NCBI GenBank assembly: GCA_963575745.1
Contig: CAUYUJ010015718.1
Location: 35,001-99,000, forward strand
Source: Prorocentrum cordatum
Taxonomy: Eukaryota > Sar > Dinophyceae > Prorocentrales > Prorocentraceae
Direction: 5' to 3'
Length of the DNA stretch: 64,000 nucleotides
The notes beneath the pieces are model-generated. The model had not been told where the DNA came from, made no database searches, and worked only from the letters and a program-made list of their open reading frames with translations. Each line of letters begins with the position of its first letter. Within the stretch, counting starts at the first letter, position 1. Shown here piece after piece: positions 32,599 through 41,520 of this stretch. The position numbers were made by a program, and so were the translations under genes.

Positions 32599-35514
32599 TT
32601 GGCCCAGGAGTTTGTCAGCGCTCGCCGGCCAGGAATGGTGACAGGCGTGCGAGCTATCAGCGAGCTGCTCAAGCTCAGCGAGGTCACCTACTCGGGGACC
32701 AGCAAGCGACAGGTGCATGCTACGTTCATCGCGGACCGCATCGATGAGGTGACCACCGAGCGGACCGTGGACATGCTGGAGGCCCTGCCGATTGCAGAGT
32801 CCCAGTTCTACGCTGAGGAGAGCAACGTGGTGGACTGGAGCGGCAAGAGCGAGCAGCTGCTGTGGGAGCTGGAGCAGCACTACGGCTTCCTAGGAGGCTC
32901 GCAGGAGGAGTGGGCCAAGTACTTATGCCGCCAGGACCTCCCACCACGTATATGGACCTACATGCGCCGCGCCGACATCAAGGCCATCAACGGCGTCAGC
33001 GCGGTCCCCAAGAAAGATCCCGAGAAGCTCAGAAAGTTGATCATGGCGGTCCCTGCGAACTACATTTGGTGTGATGGCCGTGCTCGTGAAGACCATGGCC
33101 TAGGAGGTGGAGGCGCTCTCTCACAGATACGCGTGATGGAAGGCTCCCTGCACCTCGCCCGCTGCGACGAGTCGAATGCCTTCTCGTCGGTCGTGACCCC
33201 GTCGTGGTGGCGGCCCTGGATGGCTACTCCCGCGCTGCCCGCCGCCTTGGTGCGCAGCCAGCTTCCTCCGGAGCTTAAGGACGTCCCCGACTACGAGATG
33301 GTCTACCCGTGCTACCAGCGGCTGCCGATGGGGAGCTCCCACTCCGCGCACATCCTGATGTCGATCAACGTGCGGAGCTTGGGCGGAACGCTGAATTTCA
33401 ACAGGAAGCTGGACGAGTCCGAGCTGGCCAGTTTCACGAAGCACGTGGACTTGACCGACGAGGTGAAGGTACACGACCAGGGGTGGGTTGACTTGCAGCG
33501 CAACCGGCGCAGCGCGGACCGATTCGAGTCGGGCTTCACGGTCGAGGAGTTCTGCGAGAAGGTGCGCTACTTCAAGAGGTCAGCTCAGAGGATCATGGTA
33601 GTGGTCCACATCTTTGCAGGAGGCCGCCGCCTGGGTGACATCCGGGACCATGTTGAGACTTTCTCCCAGCAGCATGACATACCCGTCTTCTTCTTTGGCG
33701 TCGACCTGGCTTTCGACGCGCGCTGGGACTTCACCGACCCGCACACCGTCGCGGCGCTCCTCGAGCTGGCGAACGAGGGCCTGTTGGATGTGGTGCTGGG
33801 AGGGTCGCCCTGTGCCACCTGGAGCAGGCTGAGGCGCTGGCCAGGCGGCCCCCCGCCGCTGCGGCGACGCGACCACCTGCTGGGGCTGCCGTCGCTGAAG
33901 AATCATGAGAGGATGCGAGTATTAGAGGCAAACGCTCTGCTTTTCAACTTCTTAGGTCTGCGCGAGGCTGTTCTGTTACAGGGCGGGGCTTTTTTGTTAG
34001 AGCACCCTGCGGACCCTGGCGAGTTCCCCTTCCCCTCTGTTTTCGCCCTCGAAGGGGTGAAAGGTTTAGCTGAACGTGCTCAGGCCCAGGTTGTAACTCT
34101 AGATCAGTGCATGTACGGGGGGGCGGCCCAAAAACCTACAGGTCTCCTCTCCAACCTCCTTGGGCCATCCGAAGGTTTGCATCACTGTGACGGTAACCGT
34201 GCTCACGACAATGTCCGAGGTAAGAATGATCAGGGAATATTTGCGTCACGACGTCTTCAGAGTTATCCCTCAGGTCTGTGCCGGTTCTTTGGTTGGTGTA
34301 TTACCCGTATTATTGCACTGATGCGTCTGGAATCAGGTGGGCCTGGGGGTTGGAGACGCCCTTCTACAGCACAGCCTCGCACAAGCCAATGGAGTGGAGA
34401 AGCAGAGGGTCCACTAGGAGGGAAGTTTGTCATGCTGAACGAGAAGTACTCCAAGAAGGGTCAGTGCAGTTTGGGGCCCGAGGACGTGGCGGCCTACGTT
34501 CACGTCGACGACGGCTTGGTGTTGACTGTGGGCCCCGCTTCAGAGGAGCCGAAGTGCGACGAGCTGATGCAGCAGGTCGCGGACGGCTGGGAGCGCGAGG
34601 GGTTTCTGGTCACCGAGCGGGTCGAGGCCGAGGACAACTTGAAGGGCGTGGGGTACCGTGTGCAGAGGTCGCCGCCCGCGCTACGCTTCGACCCGCACAA
34701 GGGCTGGCTGCTGCGCGAGAGCTGCCTGTGGCTGCTGGAGGCCGACTGGATCGACGTGGAGCTGCTGAGGGCGGTCGTAGGCGCCTGGCTGTGGGGCGCC
34801 CTCTTGAAGCGGGAGCTGATGTCCGTCCCGCGCGCGATCTTCAGCATGATCGAGAAGCACGCCAACCAGGTCATCAGCTGGTGGCCCTCGGCTCGGCGAG
34901 AGCTGGAGGTCATGGCGCACCTGGTGCTGTCGATGGAGTGCGTGCTCAACGCTCCGGTGGCGCCGCTGGTCTTTTCGTCCGACGCCGAAGGCTCGAACGA
35001 GGACGACTTCGGCGGCTGCGGGATCGTCGGGGCCGCCGCGAGCGTCGTCGAGCGCGAGGACCTGGTGGCAGCTGGCACGCGGCCGGGCCGCACTGTTGCG
35101 AGGCTCGATGGCAGGGTCGGCCACCTCAACAGGGCGGACAAGGAGATAGCGAATCGCATCGCCGTCTCCAAGGTGCCGCGGAGTCTGCTTGAGAAGCCTG
35201 AATGCGAATGGACTGAGCTGGGATCAGGGCGGTGGCAACGCCCAGACCACATTACGCTGGGCGAGGGCAGGGCGGCGCTCAAGCTGCTCGCAGCGCTCGG
35301 CCGCGCCCCAGGGGCGCACGGCTACTTGGTCGCCAACCTGGAGGACAACGAGGGCCTCTCCGCGGCCATGGCCAAGGGCCGCTCGTCAGCTGCTGGACTC
35401 AACCTCCTTCTACGTCGACGAGCTGCTCTATGTTTAGCTACAGGTATCATGTTCGTGCTGCCCTGGGTGGACACCAAGCACCAGGCAGCAGATTGGCTGT
35501 CACGACGCAAATGA
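32599..35514 (+). CDS. Element 2 Pol: RT interrupted by methyltransferase-like domain, then RNase H
   Basis: 971 open codons; the start at 32599 is TTG and the true N-terminus is probably upstream in a shifted frame. The RT first half has fingers (VPKKDPEKLRKLIMAVPANY), motif A (ARCDESNAFSSV, D190) and motif B (QRLPMGSSHSAHI, about 240-252). Residues about 330-580 then hold a methyltransferase-like domain: VVHIFAGGRRLGD, FFFGVDLAF, LGGSPCATWS (C405), FLLEHPADPG (E468), DQCMYGGAAQKPT (502-514), YPSGLCRFF. The RT second half follows with YVHVDDG (633-639), then a connection region (VVGAWLWGALL). RNase H has VFSSDAEGS (D795), a helix with EGRAALKLLAALG, and DTKHQAADWLSRR at the C-terminus. The whole reads without a stop, so the nesting is not an assembly of fragments. 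Confidence 0.88.
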   Translation: MAQEFVSARRPGMVTGVRAISELLKLSEVTYSGTSKRQVHATFIADRIDEVTTERTVDMLEALPIAESQFYAEESNVVDWSGKSEQLLWELEQHYGFLGGSQEEWAKYLCRQDLPPRIWTYMRRADIKAINGVSAVPKKDPEKLRKLIMAVPANYIWCDGRAREDHGLGGGGALSQIRVMEGSLHLARCDESNAFSSVVTPSWWRPWMATPALPAALVRSQLPPELKDVPDYEMVYPCYQRLPMGSSHSAHILMSINVRSLGGTLNFNRKLDESELASFTKHVDLTDEVKVHDQGWVDLQRNRRSADRFESGFTVEEFCEKVRYFKRSAQRIMVVVHIFAGGRRLGDIRDHVETFSQQHDIPVFFFGVDLAFDARWDFTDPHTVAALLELANEGLLDVVLGGSPCATWSRLRRWPGGPPPLRRRDHLLGLPSLKNHERMRVLEANALLFNFLGLREAVLLQGGAFLLEHPADPGEFPFPSVFALEGVKGLAERAQAQVVTLDQCMYGGAAQKPTGLLSNLLGPSEGLHHCDGNRAHDNVRGKNDQGIFASRRLQSYPSGLCRFFGWCITRIIALMRLESGGPGGWRRPSTAQPRTSQWSGEAEGPLGGKFVMLNEKYSKKGQCSLGPEDVAAYVHVDDGLVLTVGPASEEPKCDELMQQVADGWEREGFLVTERVEAEDNLKGVGYRVQRSPPALRFDPHKGWLLRESCLWLLEADWIDVELLRAVVGAWLWGALLKRELMSVPRAIFSMIEKHANQVISWWPSARRELEVMAHLVLSMECVLNAPVAPLVFSSDAEGSNEDDFGGCGIVGAAASVVEREDLVAAGTRPGRTVARLDGRVGHLNRADKEIANRIAVSKVPRSLLEKPECEWTELGSGRWQRPDHITLGEGRAALKLLAALGRAPGAHGYLVANLEDNEGLSAAMAKGRSSAAGLNLLLRRRAALCLATGIMFVLPWVDTKHQAADWLSRRK
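33598..34320 (+). other. C5-methyltransferase-like domain nested in element 2 RT
   Basis: Domain inside Pol between RT motif B and the YVHVDDG motif. It shows motif-I-like HIFAGGRR, a GVDLAF strand, GGSPCATWS with the candidate nucleophile, EHPADPG, C-M-Y-G and QKPT. Cys-to-Glu spacing is 63 residues and Glu to second Cys 36, close to element 1. Confidence 0.75.
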
Positions 35515-35519
35515 GGTGG

Positions 35520-36460
35520 CGTGGGCCGCGGCGCCTAGACCACCATCAAGCGGCGCGAGTCAAGCCGCAGACGATCGAGACGTACAGGCGAGAGGCTCAT
35601 CTTCTCGGAGTGGGCCCTCGCCAACCACCTCCACCCCGTCGGCCCGGACCAGTGGGGCGACGCGTTGGTGGAGTACAAGAATGCATGTGAGTCCTTGCTT
35701 ACACCGTCCAAGTTTTGTAATCTATTGGCGGCGGTGGAATTGTTTTTCCTTCGAATGAAAGGCGAGCTGAAGTGGGCACATGCGGTGCTGCGAGGCTGGG
35801 AGAGGTCTCGAATTATCAAGCACACTGTCCCGCTGGGTAAGGCGCCAGGGAAGCTCCTACTTGGCGTCCGCAGGCCACGTAAGGCTCGGCCTAGGTCTTG
35901 TACTGCAGTGCCACACTGGACTCAGACCGTCGGAGATGCTCGGCCTGCGCCCTCAACACGTTTCCTTTCCTCATCATCGTGCTATCGACGGAAAGTGTGA
36001 TCCAGTGGTCCTCGCCTTGGGGGTTCGTTTCGGTACGAAAGCGCAGCGGCCTCAAGTGGCCATGCTCCCTGGAGTTCATTCCGACATCTTCGAGGCCCTA
36101 TGGAGTTGTGTGCAGCAGACCCTTCACGATCAGCCTCTCTTCCCTTGCAGCATCACACAATGCCGCACGTTGCTCAAGACAGCCGAAGCGGCGCTGGGGC
36201 TTACTGTGGGCTGGGGCCCGCACAGCCCGCGCGCCGGCTGGGCTACCGACTCCCGCGCCGAGGGCGTCCCGTTCGCCGAGATCCGCGAGGGCGGCCGCTG
36301 GGTGAGCGACTCGAGCCTCAGGATCTACCTGGACGTTCAGTCAGCCAACGCGGTGCTGACGGACCTCCTCACCGCGGGGCACGAGAAGCAGCTGCGCTGG
36401 GCGGCTGGTGGCTGGAAGCACTACGTACGACACGACCTCTTACGGCCTCCCTACCGCTGA
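35520..36460 (+). pseudogene. Element 2 tyrosine recombinase, frameshifted
   Basis: Recombinase sequence runs through three frames. VKPQTIETYRREA lies in one frame; ERLIFSEWALANHLHPVGPD, then QWGDALVEYKN and WAHAVLRGWERSRIIKHT in the next; and from about 35,850 LGLGLVLQCHTGLRPSEMLG in the third. The catalytic set is complete: Arg in HTGLRPSEML, His-x-x-Arg in HSPRAGWATDS, Trp in GGRWVSD, Tyr in SLRIYLD. At least two single-base shifts (about 35,575-35,600 and about 35,840-35,890) break it, unless they are sequencing errors. The C-terminal 226 codons are one open frame (35780-36460). Confidence 0.8.
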
Positions 36461-37958
36461 GCATGGCGCCGCAGGTAGGCAGCACGTTCGTGGGCGGTTT
36501 GTATACGCCGCCGGCTTCAGCGAAGAGTTTGACGCCGCCGTCAGCGAGGAGCTCGCGTACGGCTTCACCTGCTCCAGGCGGCCCGAAGTCGCCAGGAGTT
36601 ACGTCAGCTTCACCTGCTTCTACGTTGCCAGCAGGTTTGTCACCGCCGTCTTCGTGGTCGCTGGTGGGCACGCCGTTTGGGCAGGTGGCAGTTCCCTCGC
36701 CTTGGAGCGCGCCGCCCAGCGGGGTCCGCCTGTGGCCAGCGCCGAGGCCGAGGGGCCGCCTGTGGCCGCGCCGCCGCCGCCCCACCCGAGGCGACCGCGC
36801 CCCTCGCCGTGGCGGAAGGGCCTGGCAGGCCTGTTCAGCGTGGGCCGCGCCTGGTGGCTGTCGCCGGGCGCCGTGCTGCTGCTGGCGCTGTGGATCAGCC
36901 CGCCGAGCTTCTCGCCCACGCTGGCCAAGGGAGTGGGCGCCGTCATCAGCCTCTCCGAGGACATCGCCGACGCGGGAGGTGTCCTTACGAAGGCGGCGTC
37001 CAACGTCACGGTGCTGGTGACCGACATGGCCGTGAAGTTTGGCCGCGGTGGCTTGTCAGCTTTGGAGGGGACCTGGGAAGGCGTCGACCTCCTCAACGCC
37101 TCCGTGAATGCGACGGGAGGGCGCTACATCATGCTGCTGGGCGCTCGCAACTCAGTTCAGACTGCTGCGCTTTCGGATGTGCTTCATCAGTTACCTGAGG
37201 ATCGGGCCGCTGATATCTGGAAGGCACTGGATCGGGTCGGCCCGACGCTTCCTTCTCTAGCGAAGTCTGAGCATAAGTTTGTGGCGATTCACAAGTCTGA
37301 AGTTTTTGAGTATGAGGTGGCGCTTCTCTCTACGTATTTTGTGGGAGTCAGATTCACTTGGTCGGCTCTCGTTTTCAAGCCAGTGTGGGCGAATCCAATG
37401 TGGGAGTGGTTCGGAGCCGATGTGAGCGCGCAGCTGGAACGTATTTCCAACAGAGTTCGATCGTGCACGGAAGCAGCGATCGACCTAGACTGGCTGCGCG
37501 TGCCCCTCCACAAGTCCGACATTCCAGCCGGCTCTTTCCCGCCCTTCTGGTTTCGTTATTGGATGCAAGTGGAGTCAGTGCGCACGTCTAGCTGGCGGGA
37601 ATGGGCTGTGATGGTGAACTTCTTGATATGCAGAGAGTACACGAGTGGGGTTTGGGATTCAGTGGAGTGTCATGTGTATACCATGACAGCCCAAGGGGAT
37701 CTCTGCAGGGACCAGAGTACAATACGCGTTGCATCCTTTTCAGTTCTCTGTGCGGTGTTGGCCTCTCGCTCGCAGGCCAGTTACTGCAATCAAGATTGGA
37801 TTCGTGTGGTCACGCATCCTGCTGCTGAAAAGTTCCTCGCTCTCGATTGCTTTCATGTTCACCCTTTGTCCGACGGCGACGTAATCCTGAGGGCTTCGCC
37901 CAACTGCACGTCCTGCCGTCTTGGGTGGGCGGGTGAGGACAGATGCCGGATCAGCTAA
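36408..37958 (+). CDS. Element 2 downstream ORF of unknown function, membrane-type
   Basis: 516 open codons between the recombinase and the 3' repeats; the end runs into B1. I do not recognise the family. A Pro/Arg-rich stretch precedes a hydrophobic segment (SPGAVLLLALWISPPSF, about residues 152-168) suitable for a membrane helix. A region with several Asn-x-Ser/Thr sites follows (SNVT, NASVNATGG), then Trp-rich sequence. The start is doubtful: 36408 is GTG, while an ATG at 36463 in the neighbouring frame (MAPQVGSTFVGGLYTPP) also reads well and would need a one-base shift near 36,690. Element 1 has no counterpart. Confidence 0.5.
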   Translation: MAGSTTYDTTSYGLPTAEHGAAGRQHVRGRFVYAAGFSEEFDAAVSEELAYGFTCSRRPEVARSYVSFTCFYVASRFVTAVFVVAGGHAVWAGGSSLALERAAQRGPPVASAEAEGPPVAAPPPPHPRRPRPSPWRKGLAGLFSVGRAWWLSPGAVLLLALWISPPSFSPTLAKGVGAVISLSEDIADAGGVLTKAASNVTVLVTDMAVKFGRGGLSALEGTWEGVDLLNASVNATGGRYIMLLGARNSVQTAALSDVLHQLPEDRAADIWKALDRVGPTLPSLAKSEHKFVAIHKSEVFEYEVALLSTYFVGVRFTWSALVFKPVWANPMWEWFGADVSAQLERISNRVRSCTEAAIDLDWLRVPLHKSDIPAGSFPPFWFRYWMQVESVRTSSWREWAVMVNFLICREYTSGVWDSVECHVYTMTAQGDLCRDQSTIRVASFSVLCAVLASRSQASYCNQDWIRVVTHPAAEKFLALDCFHVHPLSDGDVILRASPNCTSCRLGWAGEDRCRIS

Positions 37959-37977
37959 ACACGGGGATCCACATTAT
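37699..37977 (+). repeat. Split direct repeat B1 of element 2
   Basis: 279 bp from atctctgcagggaccagag to ggggatccacattat, matching B2 at 38149-38427 with a few substitutions. Confidence 0.93.
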
Positions 37978-37978
37978 C

Positions 37979-38046
37979 GGAGAATGAGGTCTCTGAATGT
38001 TACTTAATGTGAAGTGAGTGCGATCTCCCCCTTCGTAGTTTTTTCT
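37979..38046 (+). repeat. Split direct repeat A2 of element 2
   Basis: Contains gtctctgaatgttacttaat and cgatctcccccttcgtag as in A1 and follows B1 immediately. About 100 bp of unique sequence separate it from B2. Confidence 0.85.
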
Positions 38047-38148
38047 GGCCCCCCCCGTATGCACTAATGATTTCGTCTAATGGTAGGATAGTGGAGTGTC
38101 CGTTTCGTGCATTCTTCCCTGCCCTGGGTGATGATGCGCCACTCGGGA

Positions 38149-38427
38149 ATCTCTGCAGGGACCAGAGTACAATACGCGTTGCATCCTTTTCAGTTCTCTG
38201 TGCGGTGTTTGCCTCTCGCTCGCAGGCCAGTTACTGCAATCAAGATTGGATTCGCGTGGTGACGCATCCTGCTGCTGAAAAATTTCTCGCTCTCGATTGC
38301 TTTCATGTTCACCCTTTGTCCGACGGCGACGTAATCCTGAGGGCTTCGCTCAACTGCACGTCCTGCCGTCTTGGGTGGGTGGGTGAGGACAGATGCCGGA
38401 TCAGCTAAACACGGGGATCCACATTAT
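38149..38427 (+). repeat. Split direct repeat B2 of element 2
   Basis: Second 279-bp copy. It ends acattat and gives way at once to gatgacgatgatg, the right part of the interrupted microsatellite. Confidence 0.93.
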
Positions 38428-38585
38428 GATGACGATGATGATGCTGCTGCTGCTGGTGCTGATGATGATGATGACGACGATGATGATGATGACGATGATG
38501 GGAGGAGGAGGGCAGCGGGAGGTGAGGAGACGCGGGGCGCTGTCTCTTCAAAACGAGGACCCAACACCACAGGATGGTTGGGAAA
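38428..38585 (+). repeat. Right half of GAT tract and array-edge junction
   Basis: (GAT)n with GCT triplets, a gggaggagg purine tract, a gagacgcggg segment, then cttcaaaacgaggacccaac and accacaggatggttgggaa. Together with array B2 and the GAT tract at 30346 it forms one cassette that element 2 has split. Confidence 0.85.
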
Positions 38586-39380
38586 AATGCGACAAGGCCA
38601 TACTTATGATTTTTCTCTAGGCTTTGGAAGGATTCTGTCTGCTTCTTGGCGGAGGCTCCGTGGCCATCTCGAGCCGTCTTGGAACGGTCTTGGGGCCTCT
38701 TGGGACATTTTGGGAGCCATTTTGACCCAAGTTGGAATATCTTGAGCCATTTTGGAGGTCATCTTGGGCTCTCAAAGGCCGTTCGGGGGCCTCTTGAGGC
38801 GCCCTTGGGGGCCTTGGTATTTCTCTTGGGGCTACATAGGAGGGGATCGATCAATGGCGGGGGGGGGGGCTTAAATTACTCCCCCCCTCGGGAGTCCCAT
38901 GCGTCGCCTCTTGGCCCCTCCTGGGCCGATCTTGGAGCGATCTTGGGCGCTTTTGGAGCTGTCCTGGGGCTCTATTGTGCCTTTCTTGGGGCCCTCGGGG
39001 GCCATCTTGGAGCCATCTTGACGCCTCGGAAGGCCATCGAACACAAAAATGCGACAAGGCCATACTTTATGCTTTTTCTTTAGGCTTTCGAAGGATTCTG
39101 TCTGCTTCTTGGCGGAGGCTCCGTGGCCATCTCGAGCCGTCTTGGAGCGGTCTTGGGGCCTCTTGGGACATTTTGGGGGCCAATTTGGAATATCTTGAGC
39201 CATTTTGGAGGTCATCTTGGGCTCTCACAGGCCGTGCGGGGGCCTCTTGTGTGCTTTTCTGGTGCCTCTTGGAGGCCTCTTGGGGTTTCTTGGGGCGCTC
39301 TTGGAGTCTCTTGGGGGCCTCTTGGGGGCCCTGGAGGGCCTCTTGGTGCCATCTTGAAGGCAGTCAAAAAAGGGGGGGGG
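38586..39380. repeat. cttgggg-rich repeat, two units
   Basis: Two units (about 38586-39041 and 39047-39380), each opening aatgcgacaaggccatactt, then cttcttggcggaggctccg, and many tandem ccgtcttggggcctcttgg-like phrases. The first ends gccatcttgacgcctcgg then aaggccatcga. The open frames they create (Gly/Trp/Leu/Ser repeats) are not genes. Confidence 0.85.
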
Positions 39381-39422
39381 GGGGTCCTCGATGTCTGCCC
39401 CCCTTTCAACTTTATAGCGAGC

Positions 39423-39665
39423 TGAGGGGCGTAAGGAGTGGAAGCGAGCGTGCGCCCGCGGCCGCGTCGGCTCAAGCGGCCGGCCGCCCAGATCTGACTG
39501 TGCCTCACCGCGAGGCACACAATCGTTATCGGGACCACAAGGATCTTCCTATTGCTTGAGAGGGCATCTCCTCTCATACTGGGACTATCGTTGCTACGGT
39601 ACAACAGAGTGGGAGCTTGGCTTCGCCTGAGGCGAAGCTGTTGGCTGGGCCCCCGGCCCCTTTCA
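39423..39665 (+). repeat. Element 3 5' LTR
   Basis: 243 bp from tgaggggcg to cccctttca (TG...CA ends), similar throughout to 54615-54858 and 56242-56485. It contains the palindrome gcggccggccgc and, at 39620-39638, a perfect hairpin gcttcgcctgaggcgaagc. Similarity to the 3' LTR can be followed a little further left, through a poly-C stretch. Confidence 0.8.
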
Positions 39666-39669
39666 AACT

Positions 39670-39684
39670 TGGTAGCGGAGCTGG
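39670..39684 (+). promoter_or_regulatory. Primer binding site of element 3
   Basis: tggtagcggagctgg starts four bases after the LTR and begins TGG as expected for pairing with a tRNA 3' CCA. It resembles initiator-Met-type primer sites of copia elements. The identical string lies at the same place in element 4 (56490-56504). Confidence 0.7.
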
Positions 39685-39845
39685 CCTATGGTGGTCAGCT
39701 CTGGCTCTACTCCTCACCATCCACGGCACTATCTGGTGAACTACGGACATGGTGGAACATCAGGGTGCAGTGGGATTGCGCGGGGGAATGTATATAGCTG
39801 CGCAGTGCCGCAAGGAAACTTGCAGCGATACTTCTGTTCAAGCGG

Positions 39846-41060
39846 ATGTCTCTTACTTGCAACCTACACCCCTGCGCTATTGCACTCCTGAAGTCCACCC
39901 ACCTCCTCCACTTGGCAATTTTTTTCGAAGACATAATGCACGGAAGCATGCGACGCGATATATTGTCGCCTCCGACCCCACGCAGATTTACGACGACAAA
40001 ACATAAGTCCCCACCGACTACATCCGACTACTCCTGGATTGGGGTTACTATCTGTGGGGTCATTTGGGTCGGTTCTGGGTGTGCGGTGGGACAGATGCGG
40101 GGGGGAGACGACGCTAGAACGACTGGCCCCCCGTGGGATCCTGCCGGCCAAGTATCATTTCTCGAGTTCGTCTGCGAAGTACATGCTTGGATCAATGTGA
40201 CCACAGGCAACGTGACGCCCTCCCAGCAGGCCGCCGCGCTGCAGCGCGGCTTGGGAGGGCTCGCACGGACCATAGCCATGAGAGTCCCCCCAACAGTCAT
40301 CAATTTTGGCGTCAATATATGCGGTCGCCACACTGACGGCGTCACCTACATTATGTTCCTCTTAAGTACGAAGTTCGAGAACCTAGAAGAGGAACACCAA
40401 TTCAACGCTGGCACGGCTTTCATTGACTTTCGAATCCATGCGGGTGAACATATCGACCAGACGTCAGCACGGTTCGAAATAGCCCGCTACGAAGCTGAAG
40501 CCGCCGGCTTCAACATCCCCGACTTCCAAATATTAGCAGTAATTATATTCAGAGCTCTTGGAGTGGGGGCGTCGCGTGCACAACATCTCCTGCAGCCTCT
40601 GAACCTCAGCGTGCTGAGGGACCAACCACAATTTGACGCCCTACTTGAACGTATGAGGTCATATGCTCACATAGCTGAGAGGACCCCCGGCAATCTTGGT
40701 GGAATCTTTAGCCGCGGCCATCGAACCGAGACTTTCCACGCAGAGGCCAACGCAGGGCAACCTGCTAACAACGTCTGGAACGACGATGCACCGCCAACTG
40801 AGACCACTACACTGTTGGCTCAGAATGGTGGAACGGCTCCGGGGTCGCAAGGCCCCCGGGCCAGATCTGGGGAACCGCCCGACGCGGCTTCCCGTGTGCA
40901 GGCTATGACCCTAGTGGGCTCAGCGGGGCAACCCGCCGAGTCCGATTTCGACTCTGGTACCGACGCGGGTGCGTCTTCCGATGATGAAGCTACCGCCTTG
41001 GATTACTCTGATATGCCTACATACCTTACGGAAGAGCAGCAAGCTCAATGGTCATTTTAG
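39846..41060 (+). CDS. Element 3 gag (copia type)
   Basis: 404 open codons; a better start is ATG 40095, where the conserved block begins (MRGGDDARTTG, matched in element 4 by MRGGDDARAAG). The core reads FLEFVCEVHAWINVTTGNV, then SQQAAALQRGLGGLARTIAM and FLLSTKFENLEEE. It continues with FIDFRIHAGEHIDQTSARFE and IARYEAEAAGFNIPD, as in copia-type gag proteins that form the particle. The C-terminus is Ser/Asp-rich (SDFDSGTDAGASSDDEAT). It stops after EEQQAQWSF, but related sequence in another frame (basic KHKRRWRRF, then the zinc knuckle) shows the protein once continued. The hairpin-type motif encoding AGQPA occurs twice (about 40752 and 40930). Confidence 0.8.
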   Translation: MSLTCNLHPCAIALLKSTHLLHLAIFFEDIMHGSMRRDILSPPTPRRFTTTKHKSPPTTSDYSWIGVTICGVIWVGSGCAVGQMRGGDDARTTGPPWDPAGQVSFLEFVCEVHAWINVTTGNVTPSQQAAALQRGLGGLARTIAMRVPPTVINFGVNICGRHTDGVTYIMFLLSTKFENLEEEHQFNAGTAFIDFRIHAGEHIDQTSARFEIARYEAEAAGFNIPDFQILAVIIFRALGVGASRAQHLLQPLNLSVLRDQPQFDALLERMRSYAHIAERTPGNLGGIFSRGHRTETFHAEANAGQPANNVWNDDAPPTETTTLLAQNGGTAPGSQGPRARSGEPPDAASRVQAMTLVGSAGQPAESDFDSGTDAGASSDDEATALDYSDMPTYLTEEQQAQWSF

Positions 41061-41265
41061 GGCTATCAAAAACACAAGCGTCGTTGGCGGAGGTTCATGA
41101 AGACACCAGTCAGAAGGGGGGGGCGTATTGTACGACTGTCACTGAAAGGAAAAGGCAAGGGTCGAAGTATATGCAAAGGTAAGCGTCGGCGACTACATGG
41201 TAGAGGCATACTAGCCTTCCTGGCGTCTCTCACTGGACCTCAGTAGGAGGAACTGTGTTTAGGTA

Positions 41266-41469
41266 TTGGCAGAAACCGCAGGCATGCATCATGTAAAGGT
41301 AAAAGGGCGACGAGGAACACCAAAGGATGCCAACGGTCAAACCATGGAGTGCGACATATGTCGCAGTACACGGCATTTCCGACGCGAGTGCCCCCATGGT
41401 GATGGAAGAGGCAGGGGTCCGTCAATACATCCGGCTCAAACGGACTCCGACATACAGCATGTTGATTGA
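41266..41469 (+). CDS. Element 3 gag zinc knuckle segment
   Basis: Encodes MECDICRSTRHFRRECPHGD, a C-x2-C-x4-H-x4-C zinc knuckle typical of nucleocapsid regions that bind element RNA, followed by DGRGRGPS. It is a separate frame from gag proper because of frameshifts between 41060 and 41270. It stops at a TGA after DIQHVD, while element 4 continues through this point (YVDWESLLADPADG). Confidence 0.85.
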   Translation: MAETAGMHHVKVKGRRGTPKDANGQTMECDICRSTRHFRRECPHGDGRGRGPSIHPAQTDSDIQHVD

Positions 41470-41520
41470 GAGTCGCTGCTAGCCGACCCTGCCGACGGCT
41501 CAGCTACGATCGTTGATTTC

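Larger units (their letters stand above)
30480..38427 (+). mobile_element. Element 2: split-direct-repeat tyrosine-recombinase retrotransposon
   Basis: About 7.95 kb with the same A1...B1-A2-B2 plan as element 1 but unrelated repeat sequence. A1 is about 30480-30549, B1 37699-37977, A2 about 37979-38046, B2 38149-38427. B1 and B2 are both 279 bp with a handful of substitutions; A1 and A2 differ by a small indel and a few bases. Coding order is gag-like ORF, Pol with a methyltransferase-like domain inside the RT, tyrosine recombinase (frameshifted), and a further membrane-type ORF. It lies within a GAT microsatellite at the edge of array B2, with no target-site duplication that could be distinguished from the repeat. 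Confidence 0.88.

Noticed and set aside
38740-38770. cttgagccattttgg, reminiscent of the dinoflagellate spliced leader
   Set aside because: It mixes pieces of both strands of the leader and is a phrase of the cttgggg repeat; ggctcaag in the LTRs is only an 8-base match.
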